Positions 1 through 6,289 of a stretch of DNA of 20,975 bases are shown here, one piece after another; the first letter of the stretch is position 1, and the number at the start of each line of letters is the position of its first letter. The notes under the pieces are model-generated. The model did no database searches. It saw nothing but the letters and a program-made list of their open reading frames with translations, and was not told the origin of the DNA. The position numbers and the translations under genes are program-made. Source of the stretch: Ruminococcaceae bacterium UBA3451 (GTDB lineage: Bacteria > Bacillota > Clostridia > Oscillospirales > Acutalibacteraceae); NCBI GenBank assembly GCA_002378845.1, contig DFRY01000056.1, forward strand, positions 24,451 to 45,425, in the 5' to 3' direction.

Positions 1-208
1 CCACTTCTTCCAGTGTGTAAGGGGAAAGGGAGTAAATGCCCGGAAGGTCCACTACGGTTACGTCTTTAAACCCTTTGAGCTTGCCTGCATTTTTTTCCAC
101 TGTAACGCCCGGCCAGTTGCCCACATATTGAGAAGAACCGGTTAAGTCGTTAAACATGGTTGTTTTGCCGCAGTTCGGATTGCCTGCCAGAGCTATTTTG
201 ATTGCCAT
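1..208 (-). CDS. feoB: FeoB ferrous iron transport GTPase, N-terminal fragment
   Basis: The first 69 residues of FeoB, the inner-membrane Fe2+ transporter with a cytoplasmic N-terminal G-protein domain; the rest lies beyond the left edge. The protein opens MAIKIALAGNPNCGKTT, which carries the G1/P-loop (GNPNCGKT, residues 9-16). The NWPGVTVEK segment typical of the FeoB switch region follows, then the G3 motif DLPG near residue 55. The start is an ATG with an AAGGAGGATT ribosome binding site (212-221). It is the third gene of an apparent feoA-feoA-feoB unit, but the 75-bp gap to feoA1 holds both a terminator-like hairpin and a palindrome, so it may be expressed differently from the two small genes. 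The family assignment is firm; only the 5' end can be judged. Confidence 0.95.
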   Translation of the reverse strand, partial: MAIKIALAGNPNCGKTTMFNDLTGSSQYVGNWPGVTVEKNAGKLKGFKDVTVVDLPGIYSLSPYTLEEV

Positions 209-224
209 TGTAATCCTCCTTGTC

Positions 225-240
225 GTTAGCGGATGCTAAC
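225..240. promoter_or_regulatory. Palindromic operator upstream of feoB
   Basis: Perfect inverted repeat GTTAGC-GGAT-GCTAAC, ending 4 bp before the feoB ribosome binding site. The same TTAGC-N4-GCTAA core recurs before the feoA genes (816-829, and in staggered form at 539-566). The recurrence before each iron gene suggests a metal-dependent repressor. A DtxR/IdeR/MntR-type protein is my inference from the TTAG...CTAA half-sites; the regulator is not in the window. Confidence 0.65.
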
Positions 241-250
241 CGTAATTCAT

Positions 251-282
251 AAAAAATGCAGAGCCCATGCGGGAATCTCTGC
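251..282 (-). terminator. Terminator-like or attenuator hairpin between feoA1 and feoB
   Basis: Read on the minus strand: GCAGAG, ATT bulge, CCC-GCAT-GGG, CTCTGC, then ATTTTTTAT. This is a 9-bp stem with a 3-nt bulge followed by a run of six T. It lies directly behind the feoA1 stop and before the feoB operator. It could end a feoA-only transcript, or act as a partial terminator that sets the FeoA:FeoB ratio. Confidence 0.6.
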
Positions 283-283
283 T

Positions 284-505
284 TTACTCGACCAGTATGA
301 AACCGGCATCATCCTTGCGCAGCGACAGTTCATAGCCCCTTACGCGAATTTCGACCGGGTCGCCCAGCGGCGCTACTTTACGAACGAAAATGTTGACCCC
401 TTTGGTAATGCCCATGTCCATAATTCTGCGCTTCACCGCGCCTTCGCCGTCAAGCTTTGTTACGGTTACCGTTTCACCCGGCTTAATTTCACTTAGTGTT
501 TTCAT
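284..505 (-). CDS. feoA: FeoA family protein (feoA1)
   Basis: 73-residue cytoplasmic SH3-like FeoA protein, thought to bind and support FeoB during ferrous iron uptake. The pattern is classic: an N-terminal LSEIKPGETVTV strand, RRIMDMGITKG (about residues 26-36), then VAPLGDPVEIRVRGYELSLRK and a terminal hydrophobic strand. The length is normal for the family. The start is an ATG with a weaker GAGGTG ribosome binding site at 511-516. It lies 71 bp downstream of a second, more divergent FeoA-like gene and 75 bp upstream of feoB. A staggered TTAGC palindrome sits in the upstream gap, so the gene probably responds to the same metal signal as its neighbours. The family assignment is firm. Confidence 0.95.
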   Translation of the reverse strand: MKTLSEIKPGETVTVTKLDGEGAVKRRIMDMGITKGVNIFVRKVAPLGDPVEIRVRGYELSLRKDDAGFILVE

Positions 506-538
506 TTCTGCACCTCACTCAAACAATTTATTTCAATA

Positions 539-566
539 GATTAGCGAATCTATCGATTTGCTAATC
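539..566. promoter_or_regulatory. Double (staggered) operator upstream of feoA1
   Basis: A 28-bp imperfect palindrome centred between 552 and 553, with outer arms GATTAGC/GCTAATC. It can be read as two overlapping 14-bp sites, TTAGCGAATCTATC (541-554) and TATCGATTTGCTAA (551-564), offset by 10 bp or about one helical turn. That geometry is known for DtxR-family repressors binding as two dimers on opposite faces. The repressor identity is inference. Confidence 0.55.
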
Positions 567-576
567 CATGGTTCCG

Positions 577-786
577 CTAAACCACAATCCTGCTTGCCAT
601 GCGGCGGTCAATTGCGACACGGGTATTTTTCACATTCAAAATAACATTCCCCCCCAGTGCGGAAACAACGGTGACAAACGCACCTTCCACAAATCCGAGG
701 CTTGCTAAAAATCTTCTGGTTTCGTCTTTTCCGTGAACTTCCTTAATTGAAAACTGTTCCCCAAGATTTGCCATTGTCAGCGGCAT
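577..786 (-). CDS. FeoA-like SH3 domain protein (feoA2), first gene of the feo unit
   Basis: 69-residue FeoA-type SH3-like protein, more divergent than its neighbour. It opens MPLTMANLGEQFSIKEV, then RRFLASLGFVEGAFV, then SALGGNVILNVKNTRVAID and a terminal ASRIVV strand. I chose the ATG at 786 rather than the in-frame ATG at 807 because an AGGAGGG ribosome binding site (793-799) sits 6-7 nt before 786 and would fall inside the longer version. Paired feoA genes ahead of feoB are common in Clostridia. The role is inferred to be FeoB regulation or assembly. It is the promoter-proximal gene, with one palindrome in its leader and one partial site over its promoter. Confidence 0.9.
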   Translation of the reverse strand: MPLTMANLGEQFSIKEVHGKDETRRFLASLGFVEGAFVTVVSALGGNVILNVKNTRVAIDRRMASRIVV

Positions 787-815
787 AATAAACCCTCCTG
801 TTGGCACTTTGATGA

Positions 816-829
816 TTAGCTACTGCTAA
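816..829. promoter_or_regulatory. Palindromic operator in the feo leader
   Basis: TTAGC-TACT-GCTAA, perfect 5-bp arms with a 4-bp spacer, the same core as at 225-240. It lies just downstream of the predicted transcription start. A related partial site, TTTAC-CATT-GCTAA at 843-856, overlaps the -10 element. Together they would let a repressor block both polymerase binding and escape. Confidence 0.6.
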
Positions 830-840
830 CTTATGCATTT

Positions 841-869
841 AGTTTACCATTGCTAACATGATTTGTCAA
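841..869 (-). promoter_or_regulatory. Promoter of the feo operon
   Basis: On the minus strand, TTGACA (869-864), a 17-bp spacer and TAAACT (846-841). The -35 is perfect and the spacing ideal. The start point would fall near 834. The spacer and -10 overlap a partial TTAGC-type operator (843-856). Confidence 0.75.
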
Positions 870-909
870 ACTTTATTTTATAAAAATTTTATAATTTTTT
901 TATCTGCAG

Positions 910-950
910 TTTAAAAACAGGGACGGCGCCCCGGTAAAAGGCCGCCGTCC
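910..950 (-). terminator. Terminator of the P-type ATPase gene
   Basis: Minus-strand stem GGACGGCG/CGCCGTCC (arms 943-950 and 921-928) with further imperfect pairing in the loop, followed by CTGTTTTTAAA. It lies about 60 bp after the ATPase stop and before the feo promoter, so it insulates the two units. The T-run is short. Confidence 0.65.
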
Positions 951-1010
951 GTAAAAACGGGAATATATTCAGGCATTTTGAATTTTTTATATATGTGGAG
1001 CAGCAAAATA

Positions 1011-3587
1011 TTATCGGTTTTTTATCCGGTCGGTAACGGATTTTTCCAGTTCGACCACCAGAAGCGGTACCAACGACAACAGTGCTACAACCAGCCATTG
1101 GGTGCCGGTTAATACGGCTGTTTTAAAAATTACAGAAAGCGGCTGAATGACAATGACGGCACACTGAAGAGCGGTACAGGCAATTGCAGCCAGTACCAGT
1201 CTGGGGTTTGCAAACAGCCCCGCTTTGAATACGGAGTGGGGTGACCGCATGTTAAACGTATGAACGATTTGGGAAAGGCTGAGCACGGCAAATGCCATTG
1301 TACGACCAATATATGGTGAGGACGGATCCACATCGAAGCAGACGCGGCCAATGCTGTACGCAAGCAGGGAAAGAGCGCCGATCAGACAGCCCTCTACAAT
1401 AATGTTGTAGCCCATCCCTCCGCCAAAAATACTTTCGTGCGGTTTTACCGGCTTTCGGTTCATAATGTCGTTGTCAATCGGTTCAACTCCAAGGGCAAGG
1501 GCGGGCAGCGAATCGGTAACTAGGTTGACCCACAGCAGCTGTATAGCAACCAACGGGTCTGGCAAACGAAGCAGAAAGCTGACAAATACGGTTAAAATTT
1601 CACCGATATTGCAGCTGAGCAGAAAATGCACCGTCTTTTTAATGTTTTCATAAATTCCCCTGCCTTCCCGCACGGCAGCGACTATGGTGGCAAAGTTATC
1701 GTCTGTCAGAATCATGTCGGAAGCGGCTTTTGCCACGTCGGTACCCGAAATTCCCATTGCACAGCCAATATCGGCGGCTCGCAGGGCAGGGGCGTCGTTT
1801 ACGCCGTCGCCGGTCATGGCGACGACTTCACCGTGGGATTGAAAGGCGCGTACAATGCGCACCTTGTGTTCGGGGGAAACCCGGGCGAATACCGTGTAGC
1901 GGTAAATTTGTTTTTCCAAATCAGGCTGGCTGGTTTTATCCAGCTCCGCACCGGTCATAACACGGCTTCCGTCGGTTAAAATTCCAAGCTCCTTGGCAAT
2001 TGCCGCGGCCGTGGCAGCATGATCGCCGGTAATCATAACGGGGCGGATGCCAGCCTTTTTGCATAGTTCGACGGCGGCTTTTGCCTGCGGGCGCGGCGGA
2101 TCAATCATACCGATCAGGCCGCAGAAGGTAAGGCCCGTTTCAATGTTTTTTTCATCGTTCGGAAGAACGTCAACGTCGCGATAGGCAACACCCAGCACCC
2201 GCAGCGCGCGGGATGCCATTTCATCGTTTTGTTTTACTGCTCCGCCGGTGCAATGCGTAAATAAAATATCCGGCGCTCCTTTGGAAATAATACGATATTT
2301 TCCTCCGGCAAGCTTATGTACGGTAGTCATCATTTTTCGTTCGCTGGTAAACGGTATTTCCAGAACTCGCGGGAATTTTGCGTCAAGGTCGTTTTTTGCC
2401 GTTGTCGAAGCGGTTACAATGGCCGCTTCCGTTGGGTCGCCGTGTACTGTTTTTCCGCTGACGGTGCAGTTGCAGCACAGGGCGGCAAGACCAAGAAGAC
2501 GCTGACCTTCCGCGGAATGAATCTGTATTTTTCCCCCTGTATTGCGTAGTTCCATAACGGTCATGCGGTTTTGCGTCAGGGTTCCTGTTTTATCTGAACA
2601 AATCACACTGGCGCTGCCCAAAGTCTCCACTGCGGGCATGCGACGCACAATGCCGCGTTTTGCCGCCATCCGTCTGACTCCGATAGCCAGCACAATGGTG
2701 ACCACGGCAGGCAGCCCCTCCGGAATTGCCGCAACCGCCAGGCTAATGGAAATCAGGAACATTTCCAGCGGCGGAATGTGCTGGAACAGACCCATGATGA
2801 AAATAATAAAGCAAATGACCAGCGCGCCGATTCCAAGCCAGCGGCCGGTCTGTGCCAGTTTGCGCTGCAGCGGGGTCTGCGGTGCGGATTGATTTGTAAT
2901 CATATGCGCGATTTTACCGACTTGGGTGTTCATGCCCGTTGCAATCACAATTCCTTTGCCATGGCCGGTCGTAATGGAACTGGTGGAAAAAAGCAGATTG
3001 TGCCGGTCCCCCAGCGGCGTGCCGGGCGGGCAGATAAGATCCGCCTTTTTGTCGGCGGGAAGGCTTTCACCGGTCAGTGCACTTTCTTCCGCTTTCAGGT
3101 TTACTGTCTCGGTCAGACGAAGGTCGGCGGGTACCAGGTCGCCGGTGTTCAGCACAACCAAATCGCCCGGTACCAGTTCTGTTGCATCCACAAGAAACTC
3201 CGCTCCGCCGCGAATGACATGGGCGTGCGGGCTGGAAAGCTTTTGAAGCGCTTCAATCGCCTTTTCGGCGCGGCTTTCCTGAACAAGACCGATAATTGCA
3301 TTCAGTACTACAATCACAAGAATAATAATGGCGTCAATATAGTCGTTGTCGTGCTGCAGAAAAGAGGTAACAAACGAAATTCCGGCAGCAATCAGCAGGA
3401 TTATAATCATAAAATCCGAGAACTGAGCCAGAAACCGAACAATAATACTTTTCTTTTTTGGCTGCGCCAGTTCGTTGCGGCCGTGCTCTTTTTGCCGGCT
3501 TTCGGCTTCGTGCGGTGCCAGGCCGGTTTTTAAACCGGTTCCCAGTTTTCTTGCACATTCTTCTTTCGTAAGGCTTTGCCAATCCAC
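1011..3587 (-). CDS. Calcium-type P2A cation-transporting ATPase
   Basis: 858-residue P-type ATPase of the SERCA/PMCA-like P2A class, an ATP-driven cation exporter of the cytoplasmic membrane. Order: short N-terminal cation-ATPase domain; M1-M2; actuator domain with ALTGES; M3-M4 with IPEGLPA (near residue 290); phosphorylation loop SDKTGTLTQ with the catalytic Asp near residue 332; nucleotide domain with KGAPD; hinge MTGDGVNDAPAL; then M5-M10. Residues that bind calcium in SERCA are kept: Glu in PEGL (M4), Asn and Glu in NIGEI (M5), and Asn, Thr and Asp in NLVTDSLPAL (M6). Ca2+ export is therefore likely, although Mn2+ cannot be excluded. I chose the GTG at 3587 because GGGGG lies 9 nt upstream; the in-frame TTG at 3596 has no room for a ribosome binding site. 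It appears to be transcribed alone. Confidence 0.93.
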   Translation of the reverse strand: MDWQSLTKEECARKLGTGLKTGLAPHEAESRQKEHGRNELAQPKKKSIIVRFLAQFSDFMIIILLIAAGISFVTSFLQHDNDYIDAIIILVIVVLNAIIGLVQESRAEKAIEALQKLSSPHAHVIRGGAEFLVDATELVPGDLVVLNTGDLVPADLRLTETVNLKAEESALTGESLPADKKADLICPPGTPLGDRHNLLFSTSSITTGHGKGIVIATGMNTQVGKIAHMITNQSAPQTPLQRKLAQTGRWLGIGALVICFIIFIMGLFQHIPPLEMFLISISLAVAAIPEGLPAVVTIVLAIGVRRMAAKRGIVRRMPAVETLGSASVICSDKTGTLTQNRMTVMELRNTGGKIQIHSAEGQRLLGLAALCCNCTVSGKTVHGDPTEAAIVTASTTAKNDLDAKFPRVLEIPFTSERKMMTTVHKLAGGKYRIISKGAPDILFTHCTGGAVKQNDEMASRALRVLGVAYRDVDVLPNDEKNIETGLTFCGLIGMIDPPRPQAKAAVELCKKAGIRPVMITGDHAATAAAIAKELGILTDGSRVMTGAELDKTSQPDLEKQIYRYTVFARVSPEHKVRIVRAFQSHGEVVAMTGDGVNDAPALRAADIGCAMGISGTDVAKAASDMILTDDNFATIVAAVREGRGIYENIKKTVHFLLSCNIGEILTVFVSFLLRLPDPLVAIQLLWVNLVTDSLPALALGVEPIDNDIMNRKPVKPHESIFGGGMGYNIIVEGCLIGALSLLAYSIGRVCFDVDPSSPYIGRTMAFAVLSLSQIVHTFNMRSPHSVFKAGLFANPRLVLAAIACTALQCAVIVIQPLSVIFKTAVLTGTQWLVVALLSLVPLLVVELEKSVTDRIKNR

Positions 3588-3640
3588 TCTTATCAACCCC
3601 CTGTTATGTCAAATATATTCGTACCCCATGGAAAATATGG

Positions 3641-3646
3641 TATAAT
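3641..3646 (+). promoter_or_regulatory. Possible -10 element for the PAP2 phosphatase gene
   Basis: Perfect TATAAT in an AT-rich stretch about 125 bp before the phosphatase start. No good -35 is visible at 16-18 bp (TTCGTA at 17 bp is weak), so this is tentative. Confidence 0.3.
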
Positions 3647-3689
3647 AATATGACGAAACAGGCGGCTGCCGGTGTGACGGCCATTTTAT

Positions 3690-3718
3690 ATAAGATATGT
3701 GAAAATCCACCTTGTCAA
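3690..3718 (-). promoter_or_regulatory. Probable promoter of the P-type ATPase gene
   Basis: On the minus strand, TTGACA (3718-3713), a 17-bp spacer and TCTTAT (3695-3690). It gives a leader of about 95 nt before the GTG start. The -35 is perfect; the -10 matches 4 of 6. Confidence 0.45.
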
Positions 3719-3771
3719 AGGGTATGGAAAAGATCGGCCGCTGTTGCGGCATTCAAGAAAGGAGGCATAAG

Positions 3772-4293
3772 ATGGACTATCAGATTTTGAATTTCATTCA
3801 AAATAATTTTCATAACGGTTTTACGGATTTTCTTTTCCCAATCATAACAAGCATGGGGAATGCGGGCACGGTCTGGCTGATAATCGGGGTTTGCCTTGTT
3901 GCCACAAAAAAATACCGCCGGTACGGTATTCTTCTTTTTGTGACCCTCGCGATCACGTATTCGTTGGGGGAATTTGTGATTAAACCAATTGTGGCGCGGC
4001 CGCGTCCTTTTACGGAATTCCCGGGCCGGGTGGCGCTGCTGATTCCGCCGCCGAGGGGCTATTCGTTTCCCTCGGGTCACGCGGGTTCTTCCTTTTCAGC
4101 GGCTGTCGTTCTTTGTCATATCAACCGTAAATTTGGTATTCCGGCGTTGATTCTGGCTTTTTTAATCGCATTTTCACGGGTATTTCTCTTCGTGCACTAC
4201 CCTTCCGACGTGCTTTGCGGGGCGTTATTAGGGATAATTTGTGCCTTTTCGACGGTTTTCGCCTTTCGGCGACTGCAAATACTGGATTTCTAG
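3772..4293 (+). CDS. PAP2-family membrane phosphatase
   Basis: 173-residue integral membrane protein of the type 2 phosphatidic acid phosphatase family. All three catalytic blocks are visible: KPIVARPRP (K-x6-RP), YSFPSGHAGS (PSGH) and SRVFLFVHYPSDV (SR-x5-H-x3-D). They are interleaved with hydrophobic segments, as expected for a multi-pass enzyme acting on lipid phosphates at the outer face. Likely substrates are undecaprenyl pyrophosphate (BcrC-like recycling of the cell-wall carrier) or phosphatidate derivatives; sequence alone does not decide. I took the ATG at 3772 because AAAGGAGG lies 7 nt upstream. The frame extends further upstream to 3712 but with no ribosome binding site. It seems to be monocistronic. 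Confidence 0.9.
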   Translation: MDYQILNFIQNNFHNGFTDFLFPIITSMGNAGTVWLIIGVCLVATKKYRRYGILLFVTLAITYSLGEFVIKPIVARPRPFTEFPGRVALLIPPPRGYSFPSGHAGSSFSAAVVLCHINRKFGIPALILAFLIAFSRVFLFVHYPSDVLCGALLGIICAFSTVFAFRRLQILDF

Positions 4294-4356
4294 GCACAAT
4301 ATATGTGTCAACCCAATAAATACCCATAACATATTGCGCAAATATAATTTTTGCTG

Positions 4357-4372
4357 GGAAACGACAGTTTCC
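4357..4372. promoter_or_regulatory. Palindrome just upstream of a promoter
   Basis: GGAAAC-GACA-GTTTCC, perfect 6-bp arms and a 4-bp spacer, ending 3 bp before the TTGAAA -35 at 4376. The position fits an activator or repressor site. No known consensus is recognised. Confidence 0.4.
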
Positions 4373-4375
4373 GTC

Positions 4376-4404
4376 TTGAAAATCCCCCTTATATGAATTA
4401 AGAT
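4376..4404 (+). promoter_or_regulatory. Probable promoter of the 81-residue gene
   Basis: TTGAAA (4376-4381), 17-bp spacer, TAAGAT (4399-4404). It lies about 46 bp before the ATG and next to the palindrome at 4357-4372. Confidence 0.5.
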
Positions 4405-4450
4405 AATAATGGTTTGAGTGGTTTATTTTCACATAAGGAGGAGGGAAAAG

Positions 4451-4696
4451 ATGAAAAAATGCGTAGGAAATATTGAACTGCCTGGCAGGCGGCTGGATTA
4501 TTACGTGTACGGTAGCCATAAGTCGGGTTACGGGATTGAAATTAAGGAAACCTGCACGGAAATAGCAGAACAGATTGTTTCTTGTAATCTGGAAAAAGCA
4601 GTGTACTTGGCGCAGAAACTTCAACATGGTTCTGTATTTCCAGCAAATTTAAGCGAAATTGTAGAAGATTTTCAATATGAAACGAATTTGGATTGA
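4451..4696 (+). CDS. Small conserved-looking protein of unknown function
   Basis: 81 residues, opening MKKCVGNIELPGRRLDYYVY. An excellent AGGAGGAGG ribosome binding site lies 6-8 nt before the ATG, which supports a real gene. The first half looks like beta strands with a GSHKSGYGIEIKET segment. The second half (IAEQIVSCNLEKAVYLAQKL) looks helical, with an acidic tail. There is no signal peptide or membrane segment. Size and pattern recall the small clostridial DUF6514-type proteins, but that is a guess from memory and I assign no function. It has its own promoter. The rubredoxin promoter overlaps its stop codon, so it may or may not be co-expressed with the oxygen-defence genes downstream. 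Confidence 0.8.
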   Translation: MKKCVGNIELPGRRLDYYVYGSHKSGYGIEIKETCTEIAEQIVSCNLEKAVYLAQKLQHGSVFPANLSEIVEDFQYETNLD

Positions 4697-4721
4697 CAAA
4701 TCGGTTGCGCTATTTTATACT
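4693..4721 (+). promoter_or_regulatory. Strong promoter of the rubredoxin-flavodiiron operon
   Basis: TTGACA (4693-4698), 17-bp spacer, TATACT (4716-4721). The -35 hexamer contains the TGA stop of the preceding gene. This is a near-consensus vegetative promoter with a ~30-nt leader. Confidence 0.8.
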
Positions 4722-4757
4722 TAATGCAAATTTATCTTTGTAAGGAGAATGTGTTTT

Positions 4758-4916
4758 ATGACTAAATATGTTTGCAATGCATGCGGATACGTATATGATC
4801 CTGAGCTGGGGGATCCCGACAACGGAATTGCTCCGGGCACAAAATTTGAAGATCTTCCTGACAGCTGGACCTGCCCACTTTGCGGCGTAGGCAAGGATAT
4901 GTTTTCGGAAGAATAA
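4758..4916 (+). CDS. Rubredoxin
   Basis: 52-residue rubredoxin, a one-iron electron carrier. Two Cys-x2-Cys knuckles are visible, VCNACGYVYDP (Cys6, Cys9) and CPLCGVGKD (Cys39, Cys42), with the typical GIAPGTKFEDLPDSWTCP stretch between them. Length and spacing match the family exactly. The ATG has an AAGGAG ribosome binding site about 9 nt upstream. The flavodiiron protein gene starts 26 bp after its stop with no terminator between. Rubredoxin is the known electron donor to flavodiiron proteins in anaerobes, so the pair should form an oxygen (or NO) scavenging chain from NAD(P)H via a rubredoxin reductase encoded elsewhere. Confidence 0.97.
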   Translation: MTKYVCNACGYVYDPELGDPDNGIAPGTKFEDLPDSWTCPLCGVGKDMFSEE

Positions 4917-4942
4917 TTATTACAAAGGAAGTTTGTCGTTAA

Positions 4943-6136
4943 ATGAGCGCAATCAAACTTAAAAAGGATGTCTATTCGGTAGGCGTTCTAAATCCGTCGC
5001 TGCGCGTGTTCGACATTATCATGGAGTCACGTTACGGCACCAGTTACAATGCATTTCTCATTACCGGCGAAAAGAATGTATTAATCGACACGGTTCATGA
5101 GCCGTATTTTGAGGAATATCTAAGCAATATTCAAAGCATAATTGATGTCACTAAAATTGACTATCTGATTATGAACCACACTGAACCGGATCACTCAGGC
5201 AGCGTTGCCAAGCTGCTGGCAGTGAACCCGAATATTACCGTCTATTGCACTGTGGCGGCAAAAAAGTATCTTTCCGCCATTACAAATGAGGATTTTCAGT
5301 GCGTTACCGTTAAGCAGGGGGACAAGCTTGACCTTGGCGGGAAAGAGTTGGAGTTTATTGTAGCACCCCTTCTTCATTGGCCGGACTCCATGTTTACCTG
5401 GATGCCGTCTGAGAAGACACTCTTTACCTGCGACTTTTTGGGAGCACACTTCTGCGAACCGACGATGCTTGATACCAATGTGCATTACGAGGATAAATAT
5501 CTGGGTGAATTCCGGTATTATTACGACGGTATTTTCGCACCATTCAAACCATATGTATTGTCCGGCCTTGATAAAATCAAGGATTTACCGGTAGAATTGA
5601 TTTGTCCAAGCCATGGCCCTTGTCTGACCGCAAATATTAAAAAATTCCAGGATCTTTACCGTGAATGGAGCGCCCCGGTTGTTCATGAGAAGAAAATTGT
5701 CGGGATACTTTTCGCTTCTGCATATGGCTGTACAACAAAGCTGGCAGAAGCCGCACAGGAAGAACTGAAAAAGAACGATCAGCTGGACGTAAGGTTTATG
5801 AATATTGTTTTTACGCCGTTTGCACAGGTTGCCGAGCTGGCCAATGAAGCAGATGCTCTGCTGATTGGCTCGTGCACGATTAACCGTGATGCACCGAAGA
5901 TTATATGGGATGTTCTAGCCAGTATTGATGCAATCAATACCAAACAGAAGCCTGCAGGGGCGTTCGGCTCTTTTGGATGGAGCGGCGAAGCGGTTCCAAT
6001 GATGAAATCGCGCCTTGAGCATCTGAAATATAATTTTATCGGAGAAGGCGTTAAAGTCAACTTTATGCCTACCGATTCGGATTTGGCGGCGATGAAAGCA
6101 TACGCCGGTGAAATCATATCCAATATCAAAGCATAG
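4943..6136 (+). CDS. Flavodiiron protein (class A, FprA-type)
   Basis: 397-residue cytoplasmic flavodiiron protein that reduces O2 to water and/or NO to N2O. The N-terminal metallo-beta-lactamase-like half carries the diiron ligands: HTEPDH (His79, Glu81, Asp83, His84), a His in LLHWPDS, an Asp in TCDFLGAHF and a His in CPSHGP. From about residue 250 a flavodoxin domain follows (IVGILFASAYGCTTKLAEA, the phosphate loop of FMN), ending with FGSFGWSGEA. There is no C-terminal rubredoxin domain, consistent with the separate rubredoxin gene just upstream. Its ribosome binding site (AAGGAAG, 4925-4931) is about 12 nt from the ATG, slightly long. The operon ends in a strong terminator. Confidence 0.96.
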   Translation: MSAIKLKKDVYSVGVLNPSLRVFDIIMESRYGTSYNAFLITGEKNVLIDTVHEPYFEEYLSNIQSIIDVTKIDYLIMNHTEPDHSGSVAKLLAVNPNITVYCTVAAKKYLSAITNEDFQCVTVKQGDKLDLGGKELEFIVAPLLHWPDSMFTWMPSEKTLFTCDFLGAHFCEPTMLDTNVHYEDKYLGEFRYYYDGIFAPFKPYVLSGLDKIKDLPVELICPSHGPCLTANIKKFQDLYREWSAPVVHEKKIVGILFASAYGCTTKLAEAAQEELKKNDQLDVRFMNIVFTPFAQVAELANEADALLIGSCTINRDAPKIIWDVLASIDAINTKQKPAGAFGSFGWSGEAVPMMKSRLEHLKYNFIGEGVKVNFMPTDSDLAAMKAYAGEIISNIKA

Positions 6137-6152
6137 TGAAAACATATAAAGC

Positions 6153-6190
6153 AGCAGGGTGTCCGTTTGAACGGACACCCTGCTTTATTA
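6153..6190 (+). terminator. Strong terminator of the flavodiiron operon
   Basis: Perfect 15-bp stem from AGCAGGGTGTCCGTT (6153-6167) to its complement ending at 6184, with only TG unpaired at the tip, followed by TTTATTATAAT. A second small hairpin, CCCGGC-TGT-GCCGGG (6204-6218), with TTTTT a few bases on, follows it. Confidence 0.9.
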
Positions 6191-6257
6191 TAATACGGCA
6201 ATCCCCGGCTGTGCCGGGCGTAACTATTTTTGTAAAATACAGTCTCGAAAAATAAAA

Positions 6258-6278
6258 AACCCGCTGTTTCAGCGGGTT
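6258..6278 (-). terminator. Terminator of the RNase P RNA gene
   Basis: AACCCGCTG-TTT-CAGCGGGTT, perfect 9-bp stem. On the minus strand it is followed by TTTTTATTTTT just after the RNase P RNA. A TTTT also follows on the plus strand, so it could act in both directions. Confidence 0.88.
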
Positions 6279-6289
6279 TTCCTGTTTAT

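Noticed and set aside
2778..3533. 251-codon open frame on the plus strand
   Set aside because: It lies wholly antisense to the P-type ATPase, whose motifs are complete, and it has no family pattern or ribosome binding site.
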